A stretch of 46,727 bases of DNA from Syntrophales bacterium (GTDB lineage: Bacteria; Desulfobacterota; Syntrophia; Syntrophales; UBA2210). The stretch covers positions 1 to 46,727 of the forward strand of contig JALNXD010000024.1 in assembly GCA_023230565.1 (NCBI GenBank), in the 5' to 3' direction. Within the stretch, counting starts at the first letter, position 1. Each line of letters opens with the position of its first letter. The position numbers and the translations under genes are program-made. A model generated the notes under the pieces. The model had not been told where the DNA came from. It did not search any database and was given only the letters and a program-made list of their open reading frames with translations. This document shows, in pieces, positions 8,390 to 16,699 of this stretch.

Positions 8390-9655
8390 ATGAATCAACG
8401 AAAGGTTTATTACGGGTGGATTATTGTAGCTGTTTCTTTTATCAATCTGGGAGTCGCTTTTGGAATATGGTACTCTTTTTCAGTTTTTTTTGTCGCTGTT
8501 CTAAAGGAATTTGAATGGAGCCGGGCTGCGACTGCGGGCGTATTCTCATGCTTTATACTTGTTCATTCGCTTGCCGCAATTTTGATCGGAACTCTCCTGG
8601 ATAGGTTCGGCGCCAGAATTATAATACCGGCAGGCTCCTGCATAGTTGCATTAGGCCTTTTTGCCTCAAGCAGGATCGACACACTCTGGGAATTCTACTT
8701 GTGGTATGGAGTTCTGACATCTGTCGGCATTTGTGCCATCGGTTTTATTACGCATGGGATTCTTCTTCCCAAATGGTTTGAAAAGAAAAGAGGTCTAGCA
8801 ATCGGCATCGCGATGGCAGGCATAGGCGTAGGAATGCAAGTCATTGTACCGGCCGTACAATTCGTAATCGACTATTACAGCTGGAGAACAGCATACGCCC
8901 TGCTGGCCCTGTCAAGCCTGCTCATTATATTGCCTCTCAATTTAATCGTGCAGAGAAGCGATCCGGCTGAAATCGGAGAAAAGCCCGACGGAAAATCTTC
9001 TGCGGATAATTTCACAGACGATTCAAAGAACATCTCTTCTCCGAAAAAAGTTCTGTTCCTTGCACCTGTTGCAATGACGATTCAGGAAACTTTAAAGACC
9101 AGACAGTTCTGGTTCCTGGGTATGACCTTCCTGGTTACACCGCTCGCGGTGCAGGGCACTCTTATACACCAAGTGGCGAGTGTGGTCGACAGAGGCTTCA
9201 CACCCGCACAGGGAGCCTTTTTTTTCGGGCTGGCGGGCATAATGGGTTCCGCCGGTAAAATCCTGTTCGGATACTTGTCTGATGTCATAGGGAGGGAGAA
9301 AGCTTTCACCATCGGGCTGGCATCCGCTTTTCTGGGAATAGTAAGCCTCATGGCTCTTACCCCTCAATGTACGTGGATGCTCTTCAGTTTCGCAATTTTC
9401 TTCGGGCTGGGATACGGATCGATTGCCCCTATTTTTCCCTCCCGGGCAGCAGATCTTTTTCTCGGGCCCCACTTCGGAAAAACGCTCGGAATTCTCTCGC
9501 TCGGCGGCGGTATAGGAGGCGCTGCAGGGGTATGGCTAAGCGGAAAGATTTTTGATCTCACATCGAGTTACCAGACCTCTTTCGCCATCTCTCTTTGTGC
9601 GATCATTGTTGCAATAATTCTCTTCCGGTTTACGAAACGGCCTCGCAGCGGCTGA
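8390..9655 (+). CDS. MFS transporter, oxalate:formate antiporter-like
   Basis: The 421-residue membrane protein has about 12 hydrophobic helices. It has the N-terminal Y-Y-G-W-I-I-V-A-V-S-F and the G-x-L-x-D-R-F-G-A-R loop between helices 2 and 3 that mark MFS carriers of the OFA/monocarboxylate group. A polar central loop (about residues 203-225) separates the two bundles. It is of the same subfamily as the carrier at 3380-4672 but only distantly similar by eye. AGAAGG precedes the ATG. It is a single plus-strand gene, convergent with the CoA-transferase gene. A short inverted repeat (GGCTGA/TCAGCC, 9650-9669) overlaps its stop but has no T-run. A monocarboxylate substrate is likely, exact identity unknown. 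Confidence 0.85.
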   Translation: MNQRKVYYGWIIVAVSFINLGVAFGIWYSFSVFFVAVLKEFEWSRAATAGVFSCFILVHSLAAILIGTLLDRFGARIIIPAGSCIVALGLFASSRIDTLWEFYLWYGVLTSVGICAIGFITHGILLPKWFEKKRGLAIGIAMAGIGVGMQVIVPAVQFVIDYYSWRTAYALLALSSLLIILPLNLIVQRSDPAEIGEKPDGKSSADNFTDDSKNISSPKKVLFLAPVAMTIQETLKTRQFWFLGMTFLVTPLAVQGTLIHQVASVVDRGFTPAQGAFFFGLAGIMGSAGKILFGYLSDVIGREKAFTIGLASAFLGIVSLMALTPQCTWMLFSFAIFFGLGYGSIAPIFPSRAADLFLGPHFGKTLGILSLGGGIGGAAGVWLSGKIFDLTSSYQTSFAISLCAIIVAIILFRFTKRPRSG

Positions 9656-9736
9656 CAAGGAAATCAGCCACTGAAGACTTGAGACCGGTTCATGCGCCTG
9701 ATCGAAGTATCGCAAGAACAACAAGTTGACCCACTT

Positions 9737-11611
9737 CTATGTCGACATATTCTCCCGGGCCCGGAAATCGACTTTTATTTCATAGGTACCGTATTCGAGA
9801 TTGCTCTGGAGCGGCTCCCCCGCTTTATGGAATACTGCCATCATGGCATCATTTCGAGCCAGAACGTTAGCCGTAAAACCTTCTATATCCCTGTCTTTTG
9901 CTATTTGAACAAGGTATTTCAGCAGGAACGTGCCTATTCCGCGATTCTGCCATTCATCGCGAACGGTGAAAGCAATCTCTGCATAATTTGTAATGGGATC
10001 TCTCATATATCTTCCTATCGCAATAATCTCCTCTTTGCTCTCCGGTTCTTCGCGGCCTGTAACACCTGCAATGGCCATTTCTTCCTGATAGTCTATAGCT
10101 GCAAGCGGCATTGCAATTTTATGCGAGAACGTTTTCAGGTTATGGAAGAATCTCGTATATACATCCTGTTCCGGAAGCGAGTATATCATTTCCTGTATGC
10201 CCCGCTCATCCGTCGGCCTTACCGGACGAAAGAATATTACCGTTCCTTTCTTGTCAGTAAAGTATGTTTCAAGTTCCTTCGGATAAACGGCAACCGGAAG
10301 CACCTGGTCCTTGTACACGTATCCCTGTTTTTTTGCCGCCTCAAGAAGCTCTTCCCGGAATTTAGGATGGGCAATGTTGATCAGCGCCAGAGCGCGGTCC
10401 CTTATGGATTTACCATGGATATATGCTGCTCCGTATTCTGTCACCACATAATGAACATCGCCGCGGGTTACTACGACACCGCTGCCTTCGCTGAGAAATG
10501 GCACAATCCTTGAGTATTTCCCGTCGTCTGTAGCAGAAGGAAGCGTGATGATCGAACGGCCTCTTTTCGACATTGCGGCCCCGCGAACGAAATCCACCTG
10601 CCCTCCGATACCGCTGTAAAAACGGAATCCCATTGAATCGGAACTGACCTGTCCCGTGAGATCGACTGTCAATGCCGCATTGATGGAAACCATTCTTTCG
10701 TTCTGAGAAATAATATAGGGATTATTGACATAAATGGACGGATGAAATTCAAAGAGGGGATTATCATTCACATATTCATACAGTTTCTTTGATCCTATAC
10801 AGAAACTTGCGATTATTTTCTTCGGATGAAGTGTTTTTTTCTGGCACGTAATCACACCGCTTTCAATCAAGTCGATCATCCCATCTGTAAAAGTCTCCGT
10901 GTGAACGCCCAAATTTTTTTTATTTTTAAGATACGGGAATATCGTACTTGGAATACGGCCCACACCAGTCTGAATTGTCGATTCATTTTCTATAATATCG
11001 GCGATAAGTTCGCCTATTCTTTGTGCAATCTCATCTGCGGGTTGAGAGTAGAATTCGAGAAGGGGCTGATCATTCTCCACAAATGCATCTATCTCACTGA
11101 CATGGAAAAAAGTATCTCCCAGCGTTCTCGGCATATTTGGATTTACCTCGGCTATGACATATTCGGCGGTTTCAGCGGCAGTTTTGGTTATATCAACCGA
11201 TATTCCAAGGCTTACGTATCCATGATTATCGGGAGGCGAAACCTGAATAAGGGTAACATTTGGGTGCATTCTCCCTCTCAAGATTAGATGAGGTATCTCC
11301 GACAGCAGTACAGGTGTATAATCGGCTCTACCCTCTTCAATCACTTTCCTTATCCGTGGCCCCATGAAAAGCGCATTGTGGCGGAATTTGTCCGTGTATC
11401 TTTTTTCGGTATACGGAGCAAGTCCGAAATCAAGGAAGTGAATGATTTCAGTATCGGCTATATTCGGCGCTATTTCTATAAGTGTCCGGACCAGAAGCTG
11501 AGGCTCTCCGCATGCGGAGCCGATTAAAATTCTTCCTCCTTTTTTAATACGCCTCAAAGCCTTTTGCGCCGTGACAAGCCGACTCGCATATATCTCGCGC
11601 CATCCGTTCAT
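9737..11611 (-). CDS. acetyl-CoA hydrolase/transferase family protein fused to a GNAT acetyltransferase domain
   Basis: The 624-residue protein has two parts. Residues 1 to about 455 form a family I-type CoA-transferase of the acetyl-CoA hydrolase/4-hydroxybutyrate CoA-transferase group. It includes G-V-G-R-I-P-S (about 216-222) and the presumed catalytic Glu239 in H-T-E-T-F-T-D-G-M, which would carry the glutamyl-CoA thioester. Residues about 458-615 form a GNAT N-acetyltransferase domain with the acetyl-CoA-binding Q-N-R-G-I-G loop (555-560). The first part would move CoA between organic acids; the second may acetylate lysines, possibly in this protein or its operon partners. It is the last gene of a minus-strand group with the BioD-like/DRTGG gene and the ADP-forming synthetase. 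No clear ribosome-binding site precedes the ATG, which is odd. The same fusion is known in other Deltaproteobacteria. Confidence 0.85.
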   Translation of the reverse strand: MNGWREIYASRLVTAQKALRRIKKGGRILIGSACGEPQLLVRTLIEIAPNIADTEIIHFLDFGLAPYTEKRYTDKFRHNALFMGPRIRKVIEEGRADYTPVLLSEIPHLILRGRMHPNVTLIQVSPPDNHGYVSLGISVDITKTAAETAEYVIAEVNPNMPRTLGDTFFHVSEIDAFVENDQPLLEFYSQPADEIAQRIGELIADIIENESTIQTGVGRIPSTIFPYLKNKKNLGVHTETFTDGMIDLIESGVITCQKKTLHPKKIIASFCIGSKKLYEYVNDNPLFEFHPSIYVNNPYIISQNERMVSINAALTVDLTGQVSSDSMGFRFYSGIGGQVDFVRGAAMSKRGRSIITLPSATDDGKYSRIVPFLSEGSGVVVTRGDVHYVVTEYGAAYIHGKSIRDRALALINIAHPKFREELLEAAKKQGYVYKDQVLPVAVYPKELETYFTDKKGTVIFFRPVRPTDERGIQEMIYSLPEQDVYTRFFHNLKTFSHKIAMPLAAIDYQEEMAIAGVTGREEPESKEEIIAIGRYMRDPITNYAEIAFTVRDEWQNRGIGTFLLKYLVQIAKDRDIEGFTANVLARNDAMMAVFHKAGEPLQSNLEYGTYEIKVDFRARENMST

Positions 11612-11673
11612 ATTATAGATTTTTTTCTGTCATGAATGACTGCATCGCATTTCTCCCGGCTGCTGAAAAGCGG

Positions 11674-11703
11674 AAAATGAAACGCCCGGTTTTGTTTCAT
11701 TTT
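11674..11703. repeat. perfect 10-bp inverted repeat between two operon genes
   Basis: AAAATGAAAC (11674-11683) and GTTTCATTTT (11694-11703) are perfect reverse complements around a 10-base loop. They lie in the 117-base gap between the BioD-like/DRTGG gene and the CoA-transferase gene. A second pair, GGGGTAT (11707-11713) and ATACCCC (11731-11737), overlaps the end of the upstream gene. The first may be a terminator, an mRNA-processing hairpin or an operator; the T-run is only four long. Confidence 0.5.
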
Positions 11704-11728
11704 TGCGGGGTATCTTAAAATGTGGGTG

Positions 11729-12775
11729 TCATACCCCCATATCCAGCGTTTCCATATCGACATTTTCAATTACAATCTTTTTCAACGCATTAATTTTCCC
11801 GGTATCACCGCGCGTGAGCAATGCCTCCATCTTTTCAATAAGCTGCGCAATTCGGTATGTATCTTCAATTACAAGCAAAAGAGGAATTCCGAGTTCCGAA
11901 GCTTTTGAAATTATATTTGAATCGGGCATTATATCATTTGTCAGTAGAATACAGGAGGTATCGCTTTCAAGGGCGGAAATTATCATGTCGCTTCTATCGC
12001 CTGTCGTGATGACCAGTTTTTCCACACCATGAACAAAATGCAAATTTTGAAGAGCCGCTTTTCCACTCATAGTGCCGATAAAGATATTTTTGATGGAATT
12101 CGCAAGACCGCTGCTTCCTGCAATAATTCTTGGGAAAAGGCGATCCACCAGATTATTGACAGTCAGATGCATAAGTTCATCTACATAAGGCAAAATGCCT
12201 ATAATGTGTATGCCGGCATCTTTCAGAATTTCAGAATATTTACTTTTGAATTCCTCCGGATTCGGCACCTTATTAATGATAACGCCTCCAAAATCAATAT
12301 GTTCCATTGTGATATATTTTTTCAGAAAATAGATATCATCCATTATTGTCTCATCGTCTCCGCCTGTGACAATAATGAATTTTCCTCCGGTATAGCGGGC
12401 AAGGGAGAGTGCATCCAGGTACGCAAAAGCGCCATAAGAAAGTGTTTCAGCAGCCTCGATGAAAACGTGCGTTTCCTCCCCTTCCTCCGGAGCTGTCATT
12501 TCGGATATTTTTTTTGTAATCGTTTTCTCGTCATACTTATAACGGACTTTTGAATGATCAAATCCTATGCTCATATTTTCCGGATTCCGGCTCAGATCGA
12601 ATATACTGGTAATCAGAGCCGCATCATAATCCCAGAGCAGTTTTTTCCGGTAATATAATTTATCACCATAGGGTTTAAGGTACAGGAACTCTTTTTCCAG
12701 ACATTTTGCCAAACCGACAATTAAACTGGTTTTGCCCGCGTTTTTGCGAATCGATGCGACGACTGTTTTATGCAT
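11729..12775 (-). CDS. BioD-like P-loop and DRTGG domain protein (phosphotransacetylase N-terminal-like)
   Basis: The 348-residue protein resembles the regulatory N-terminal half of large phosphotransacetylases (COG0857 type) without the catalytic half. The N-terminus holds a P-loop variant, S-I-R-K-N-A-G-K-T-S-L (about residues 8-18), of the dethiobiotin-synthetase-like fold. V-T-G-G-D-D-E-T (about 136-143) and G-V-I-I-N-K-V fit the same fold. Residues about 210-315 look like a DRTGG domain (V-I-T-T-G-D-R-S-D). AGAGG precedes the ATG with normal spacing. It lies 18 bases downstream of the ADP-forming synthetase and upstream of the CoA-transferase fusion. This suggests nucleotide- or metabolite-dependent control of acyl-CoA conversion, but that is inference. 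No true Pta gene is present. Confidence 0.7.
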   Translation of the reverse strand: MHKTVVASIRKNAGKTSLIVGLAKCLEKEFLYLKPYGDKLYYRKKLLWDYDAALITSIFDLSRNPENMSIGFDHSKVRYKYDEKTITKKISEMTAPEEGEETHVFIEAAETLSYGAFAYLDALSLARYTGGKFIIVTGGDDETIMDDIYFLKKYITMEHIDFGGVIINKVPNPEEFKSKYSEILKDAGIHIIGILPYVDELMHLTVNNLVDRLFPRIIAGSSGLANSIKNIFIGTMSGKAALQNLHFVHGVEKLVITTGDRSDMIISALESDTSCILLTNDIMPDSNIISKASELGIPLLLVIEDTYRIAQLIEKMEALLTRGDTGKINALKKIVIENVDMETLDMGV

Positions 12776-12793
12776 CCCGTTACCTCTTCGCCT

Positions 12794-14917
12794 TCAATCC
12801 CTTGCAAGCAAGATCTTTACATCAAGTACATTTATTCCATCCCCTTCATCACACACGAGGACGGGCTCAGTTGCTATCTCGCTTATATCCCTTATGGTAT
12901 GAACTATGGATCCAAGCTTTATGATCATGGTGATCAGGGCGTCGATATCTTTTCTTTCTTCGCCTTTTATGCCGAAAAGAAGAGGGTATAATCCGATTTG
13001 ACTCATCATCGAAAGAACGTCTCTTCTTTTCACAGGGAAAGCTCTGCATGCGACATCCTTCATCACTTCCGCATAAATGCCTCCGCTTCCTGTCATGATG
13101 ACAGGCCCGAAAGACCGGTCCTTCTTCGCTGTCACGGTGCACTCAATCCCTTCCTGAACCATTTCTGCAATTTCCACTCCTTCGATTACTGCGTGGGAAC
13201 TGTTGGTCCGGCATTTCTTCATTATTACTTCGTACGCGTCGGCAACTTCATGTTCATTTACAAGATCAAGGGCAACTCCGCCGGCAGTGCTTTTGCAAAT
13301 TATATTTTTCGATACTATTTTCATTACTACAGGATACCCGATTTTTTCTGCAGAACGAACAGCATGCTCCAGCGATGCAGCCTTCAGACTTCTGGGAACC
13401 CTTATTCCTGCAATATTCATTATTTTCCTGGCTTCATCGGCAATAAGAAAAAACCTCTTTTCCTTTTTTATATCGTATATCGTTCTGGCAATCGCATCAT
13501 AATCAAGATCTGCATTCGCCTCGATTCGGCCCCGGTTTTTACGATACCGGTTATAAAAATAGAATGCACCGACCGGTGACACTGCCTCATAAATATCCTT
13601 GTGAATCGGAATTTTTCTCTTTTCGAGTTCCCCGCGGCAGCGCACGATGGCATTACCGCCTATAAGAGAAAAAGAAAGCACTTTTTTAGTCTTTCTGAAT
13701 GTATCGTAATTTCTCTGTACCATCCGGCAAAGCTCTTCTTCACTGAAAACTTCCCTTTCACAATAAAGAGCTATCACGGTATCGATATCATCACATTTGA
13801 CTGCCGCATCGAGAGCCTCATTGTACGTGTCGGGAGCCGCCTTACCGGTAAGGTCGATCGGATTTTTTACAGACCCGTGCTCCGGCGTAACTGTTGTAAA
13901 AACCTTCCTCAGTGTTTCAGCATTATCGAAAAGAGGCACGTTGTATTCATCACATGCGTCTGTGCAAAGCACTCCTGCACCTCCGCTGTTAGTGACAATC
14001 ACCGAATTCTCTCCCTTTGGCGGAGGGCTGCAGGCTATGAACTTGCACCAGAGCAGTGCTTCGCTGATCGATTCGGCTCTCAGTATTCCAAACTGCCGCA
14101 TAATATCGCCAAAGATACTGTCTTCTCCCGCCGGTACACCGGTATGAGATGCCACCGTCATTGCCCCCCTTTGCGAACGGCCTGCCTTTAAAACTATTAC
14201 CGGTTTTGCACGGCTTGTTCTTTCAAGAGTTCTTACAAAGCGTTCGCCGTCTCCAATCGATTCTATATACATGAAGATAACTCGCGTATGTGCATCACGC
14301 ATCAAATACTGAAGCAAATCAGCCTCATCGACATCTGATTTATTGCCCAGCGCCGTAATAGCTGAAAGACCGATATTTTCTGCCGCAGTCCACCCCATTA
14401 TCGAAAGCCCGATAGCGCTGCTTTGAGTGATAATAGCAACTTCTCCCGGTTTAATTTCGCCCGGGCCTAACGTACAATTGATCGAAACATTTCTTGAGTA
14501 AATCCCGAATGTATTTGGTCCCACGATACGCATTCCTGTATCCCGGGCAAAACGCGCGATTCTGGCCTCTTCCTGAATATTTCCGATTTCTGAAAAACCT
14601 GATGAAATTATGAGATTGCATGCAATATTTTTACCGGCACTGCTCTTGATGGCATCAAATACGAATCTTGCAGGCACGAGAATAATGCCAAGATCTATAC
14701 CCTTTTCATCATCAATATCTTCTATCCTCTTATAAACCGGAAAACCCAGAATCCTGCCACCTTTCGGATTCACAGGATACACAGCTCCCTTATAGCCGCC
14801 ATTGACCATATTACTGATAATTTTATACCCACTGTTCGTCTCCTCCCGGGATGCCCCCGCCACGAGAACAGAGCGCGGTTCAAAAAGACGCTTCATCATC
14901 TGATGCTGCCTATCCAT
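12794..14917 (-). CDS. acyl-CoA synthetase (ADP-forming), alpha-beta fusion, with Cys at the usual beta-His site
   Basis: The 707-residue protein has a CoA-binding domain (F-E-P-R-S-V-L-V-A-G-A-S), ligase-CoA-like domains with the phosphohistidine motif A-S-H-T-G (His258), and a C-terminal ATP-grasp domain from about residue 480. These enzymes exchange acyl-CoA, ADP and phosphate for acid, CoA and ATP, a key energy step in fermenters and syntrophs. The ATG at 14917 is chosen because GGAGG precedes it; an in-frame ATG at 14977 has none. In the ATP-grasp segment I-I-C-K-S-T-A-G-G-V, a cysteine (residue 541, bases 13295-13297) stands where the family normally has histidine (H-K-S-D-x-G-G-V). The first-listed gene of a probable three-gene operon, it is divergent from the ABC binding protein at 15462. 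Confidence 0.85.
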   Translation of the reverse strand: MDRQHQMMKRLFEPRSVLVAGASREETNSGYKIISNMVNGGYKGAVYPVNPKGGRILGFPVYKRIEDIDDEKGIDLGIILVPARFVFDAIKSSAGKNIACNLIISSGFSEIGNIQEEARIARFARDTGMRIVGPNTFGIYSRNVSINCTLGPGEIKPGEVAIITQSSAIGLSIMGWTAAENIGLSAITALGNKSDVDEADLLQYLMRDAHTRVIFMYIESIGDGERFVRTLERTSRAKPVIVLKAGRSQRGAMTVASHTGVPAGEDSIFGDIMRQFGILRAESISEALLWCKFIACSPPPKGENSVIVTNSGGAGVLCTDACDEYNVPLFDNAETLRKVFTTVTPEHGSVKNPIDLTGKAAPDTYNEALDAAVKCDDIDTVIALYCEREVFSEEELCRMVQRNYDTFRKTKKVLSFSLIGGNAIVRCRGELEKRKIPIHKDIYEAVSPVGAFYFYNRYRKNRGRIEANADLDYDAIARTIYDIKKEKRFFLIADEARKIMNIAGIRVPRSLKAASLEHAVRSAEKIGYPVVMKIVSKNIICKSTAGGVALDLVNEHEVADAYEVIMKKCRTNSSHAVIEGVEIAEMVQEGIECTVTAKKDRSFGPVIMTGSGGIYAEVMKDVACRAFPVKRRDVLSMMSQIGLYPLLFGIKGEERKDIDALITMIIKLGSIVHTIRDISEIATEPVLVCDEGDGINVLDVKILLARD

Positions 14918-15237
14918 ACAGCCTCCGGTAATTGCAGTCCATTTTTCAATTTTTAAATATCGTCTCTTTTTCCGCAATACGCACAGTCCCGTATTAAATC
15001 ACTGAAAATTCAAATCAGCCGTTATCCGTGCGTGATGGAACCCTTTCTTTTTCGTATAAATAAATCCGTTCGCGGGTGATTTTACGTACTGAACTATTGA
15101 TACGGAACCTGCATCAACCCAACCGCATCAGCTGTGAATATGAAAAGGTGAATTGAGTATGAACGGATATTGCATACACCATACTGTATACATTTTTTGC
15201 ACTCACAGTGTATTTCACGGTCTCTTGAGCGGCCATT

Positions 15238-15299
15238 TGTTTCATTTATGTCTCGTGTTTTATCTCGATTTTGTCTCTTTTTTGTCTCTTTTTTGTCTC
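15238..15299 (+). repeat. six helically phased TGTCTC-like hexamers, probable activator binding array
   Basis: Copies start at 15238 (TGTTTC), 15249 (TGTCTC), 15261 (TATCTC), 15272, 15283 and 15294 (all TGTCTC). Steps are 11, 12, 11, 11 and 11 bases, close to one helical turn each. The last copies form an almost exact 11-base tandem repeat of T-runs plus GTCTC. The array ends about 91 bases upstream of the -24 element at 15390, the typical place for enhancer sites of sigma-54 activators. Binding-site function is inferred. Confidence 0.6.
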
Positions 15300-15389
15300 A
15301 AGACCGGATCGCCAGAGATTTCAGCACTCCTTCCTTTTGTAACCTATGGAAATTTTAATGATATATGATGATGCCCTGAAATCCCTTTA

Positions 15390-15405
15390 TGGCGCGGTAT
15401 TTGCT
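15390..15405 (+). promoter_or_regulatory. sigma-54 (-24/-12) promoter
   Basis: TGGCGCG, four bases (GTAT), then TTGCT matches the consensus TGGCACG-N4-TTGCW at all but one position, with GG and GC 12 bases apart. Transcription would start near 15417, leaving a leader of about 45 bases before the ATG at 15462. With the upstream hexamer array it suggests activator-dependent expression of the binding protein. Confidence 0.75.
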
Positions 15406-15461
15406 GCTTCCCGCACATTGTTTTCCAAAGAACATAGTTTAAATTCAAAAAGGAGGAATAA

Positions 15462-16655
15462 ATGAGGAAATTAATTGTAGTATTAACGGTTGGATGTGTG
15501 GTGGGCTTCATGTGCATGATAACAGAGACGAGGACTGCCTATGCGGAAAAAGAAGTGAAAATGGGAATTCTTGTTGCAATGAGCGGTGCAGCTTCTGTAT
15601 GGGGAATCCCCAGTACCCGTACAATACTGCTTGGTGCGGACGAAATAAATGAGATGGGCGGATTTAAAGTAAAGGGAGAAACATATAAGTGGAAGCCTAT
15701 GGTGTACGACACCAAAATGGTTCCTGCAGAATCAGTAAAAGCTTTGAACAAGGCGATTTACTCAGATAAAATCGATTTTGTCTCTATTCAGGGGGGAGCT
15801 TCGGTACTTGGCTGCCTTCCTCTTCTTAAACAAAATAATATGCTATCTTTAAATACGGCAGCAGGAGGCAAGTCGATCACTAATCCTGAAAATCCTCTGG
15901 TATTCAGGTTTAATCCGTCAGTAGAAGGCTATTATGCGGCGGCATTGCCATATATCCAGAAAAAAGAAGGAATTAAAACGATCGCCTGCATAAATCCGGA
16001 TGACGAATCGGGTAAAGCGACTTTCGAAGCTGCGGAATTCATCACCCATCAGCTTGATATTAAAATCATTGCCAGCGAAAAATTCGAACGGGGTGCAACA
16101 AAAGATTTTACCCCTATCCTTACAAAAATCATTGCCCTGAAGCCGGACTTGATAGAAACAGGCATGGCCGATCCCACTTCACAGGCGCTCATTCTGAAGC
16201 AGGCAAGGGAACTCGGGTATAAAGGGCCGGTGTTCCTTTTCTGGGGTCCCGATCCGGGGCAGGTTCTTAAAATTGCAGGCGATCTGGCCGAGGGTGCCTA
16301 CCTGGGCGCACCACCGTCGGAACCCGTGACTGAGAGGCAAAACGCTATATACGAGCGATTCCTGAAAAAGTATCCTGCAAAAGAATGGAATGCGGTTATT
16401 TATTACTGTCACAATGCGCTATTTGAATGTTTAACATCAGCCATTGTCAAGGCCCAGAGTTTCGATTCCACAGTTCTTGCCGGAACATTAGAAGACGTGA
16501 CATGGGAAGATGCCTACGGCACAGCCTCTTTCGGCGGCAAAAAGATATTCGATATCAAGCGGCAGATGCTGCAAAAGGTAAATCTTATAAAAGTGATAAA
16601 CGGAAAGGCCGAATGGCTGGTGTCAACAGGCGTGCCTCCCGGACTCCTCGACTAA
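15462..16655 (+). CDS. branched-chain amino acid-type ABC transporter substrate-binding protein
   Basis: The 397-residue secreted protein is of the LivK-like Peripla_BP_6 family. A signal peptide covers about residues 1-28, with a T-A-Y-A/E cleavage site. The mature protein begins V-K-M-G-I-L-V-A-M-S-G-A, the normal first strand and loop. It continues through A-D-E-I-N-E-M-G-G-F, the G-G-A-S-V-L ligand loop region and P-D-D-E-S-G at the start of the second lobe. Length is normal, so it is intact, unlike the homologue at 120-992. AAAGGAGG precedes the ATG. No permease or ATPase genes are adjacent, and a terminator follows directly, so it is transcribed alone and must serve an importer encoded elsewhere. 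Ligands in this family include amino acids, aromatic acids and other carboxylates; the ligand here is unknown. Confidence 0.9.
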   Translation: MRKLIVVLTVGCVVGFMCMITETRTAYAEKEVKMGILVAMSGAASVWGIPSTRTILLGADEINEMGGFKVKGETYKWKPMVYDTKMVPAESVKALNKAIYSDKIDFVSIQGGASVLGCLPLLKQNNMLSLNTAAGGKSITNPENPLVFRFNPSVEGYYAAALPYIQKKEGIKTIACINPDDESGKATFEAAEFITHQLDIKIIASEKFERGATKDFTPILTKIIALKPDLIETGMADPTSQALILKQARELGYKGPVFLFWGPDPGQVLKIAGDLAEGAYLGAPPSEPVTERQNAIYERFLKKYPAKEWNAVIYYCHNALFECLTSAIVKAQSFDSTVLAGTLEDVTWEDAYGTASFGGKKIFDIKRQMLQKVNLIKVINGKAEWLVSTGVPPGLLD

Positions 16656-16662
16656 ATCGGGG

Positions 16663-16697
16663 ACGGGTTCACATTAAAAAAATGTGAACCCGTTTTG
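16663..16697 (+). terminator. rho-independent terminator of the ABC binding-protein gene
   Basis: A perfect 13-bp stem (16663-16675 with 16681-16693) around an AAAAA loop, ending in a short T-run, lies eight bases after the stop codon at 16655. The AT-rich bases next to the loop make it partly bidirectional. Confidence 0.8.
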
Positions 16698-16699
16698 CC

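Larger units (their letters stand above)
14918..15461. other. 544-bp divergent control region
   Basis: The gap separates the ADP-forming synthetase operon (minus) from the ABC binding-protein gene (plus). It contains the phased hexamer array at 15238-15299 and the sigma-54-type promoter at 15390-15405, both listed separately. Open frames of about 60-70 codons cross it on the plus strand, but they run through the repeats and have no family resemblance. I saw no convincing promoter for the minus-strand operon. Confidence 0.6.

Noticed and set aside
9650..9669. GGCTGA/TCAGCC inverted repeat as a terminator of the MFS gene
   Set aside because: Only six base pairs and no T-run; it overlaps the stop codon and may be chance.
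9692..10513. 273-codon plus-strand frame opposite the CoA-transferase fusion
   Set aside because: It is antisense to the GNAT and transferase domains, whose motifs are clear, and has cysteine- and phenylalanine-rich content typical of a shadow frame.
15238..15299. Tandem hexamers as a CRISPR array or simple microsatellite
   Set aside because: The units are only 6 bases with no spacer-repeat structure, and steps match one helical turn, so a protein-binding array fits better. Slippage of the T-runs cannot be fully excluded for the last three copies.
15153..15368. 71-codon frame on the plus strand upstream of the ABC gene
   Set aside because: It runs through the hexamer repeats, has a composition dictated by them, and shows no ribosome-binding site or family resemblance.
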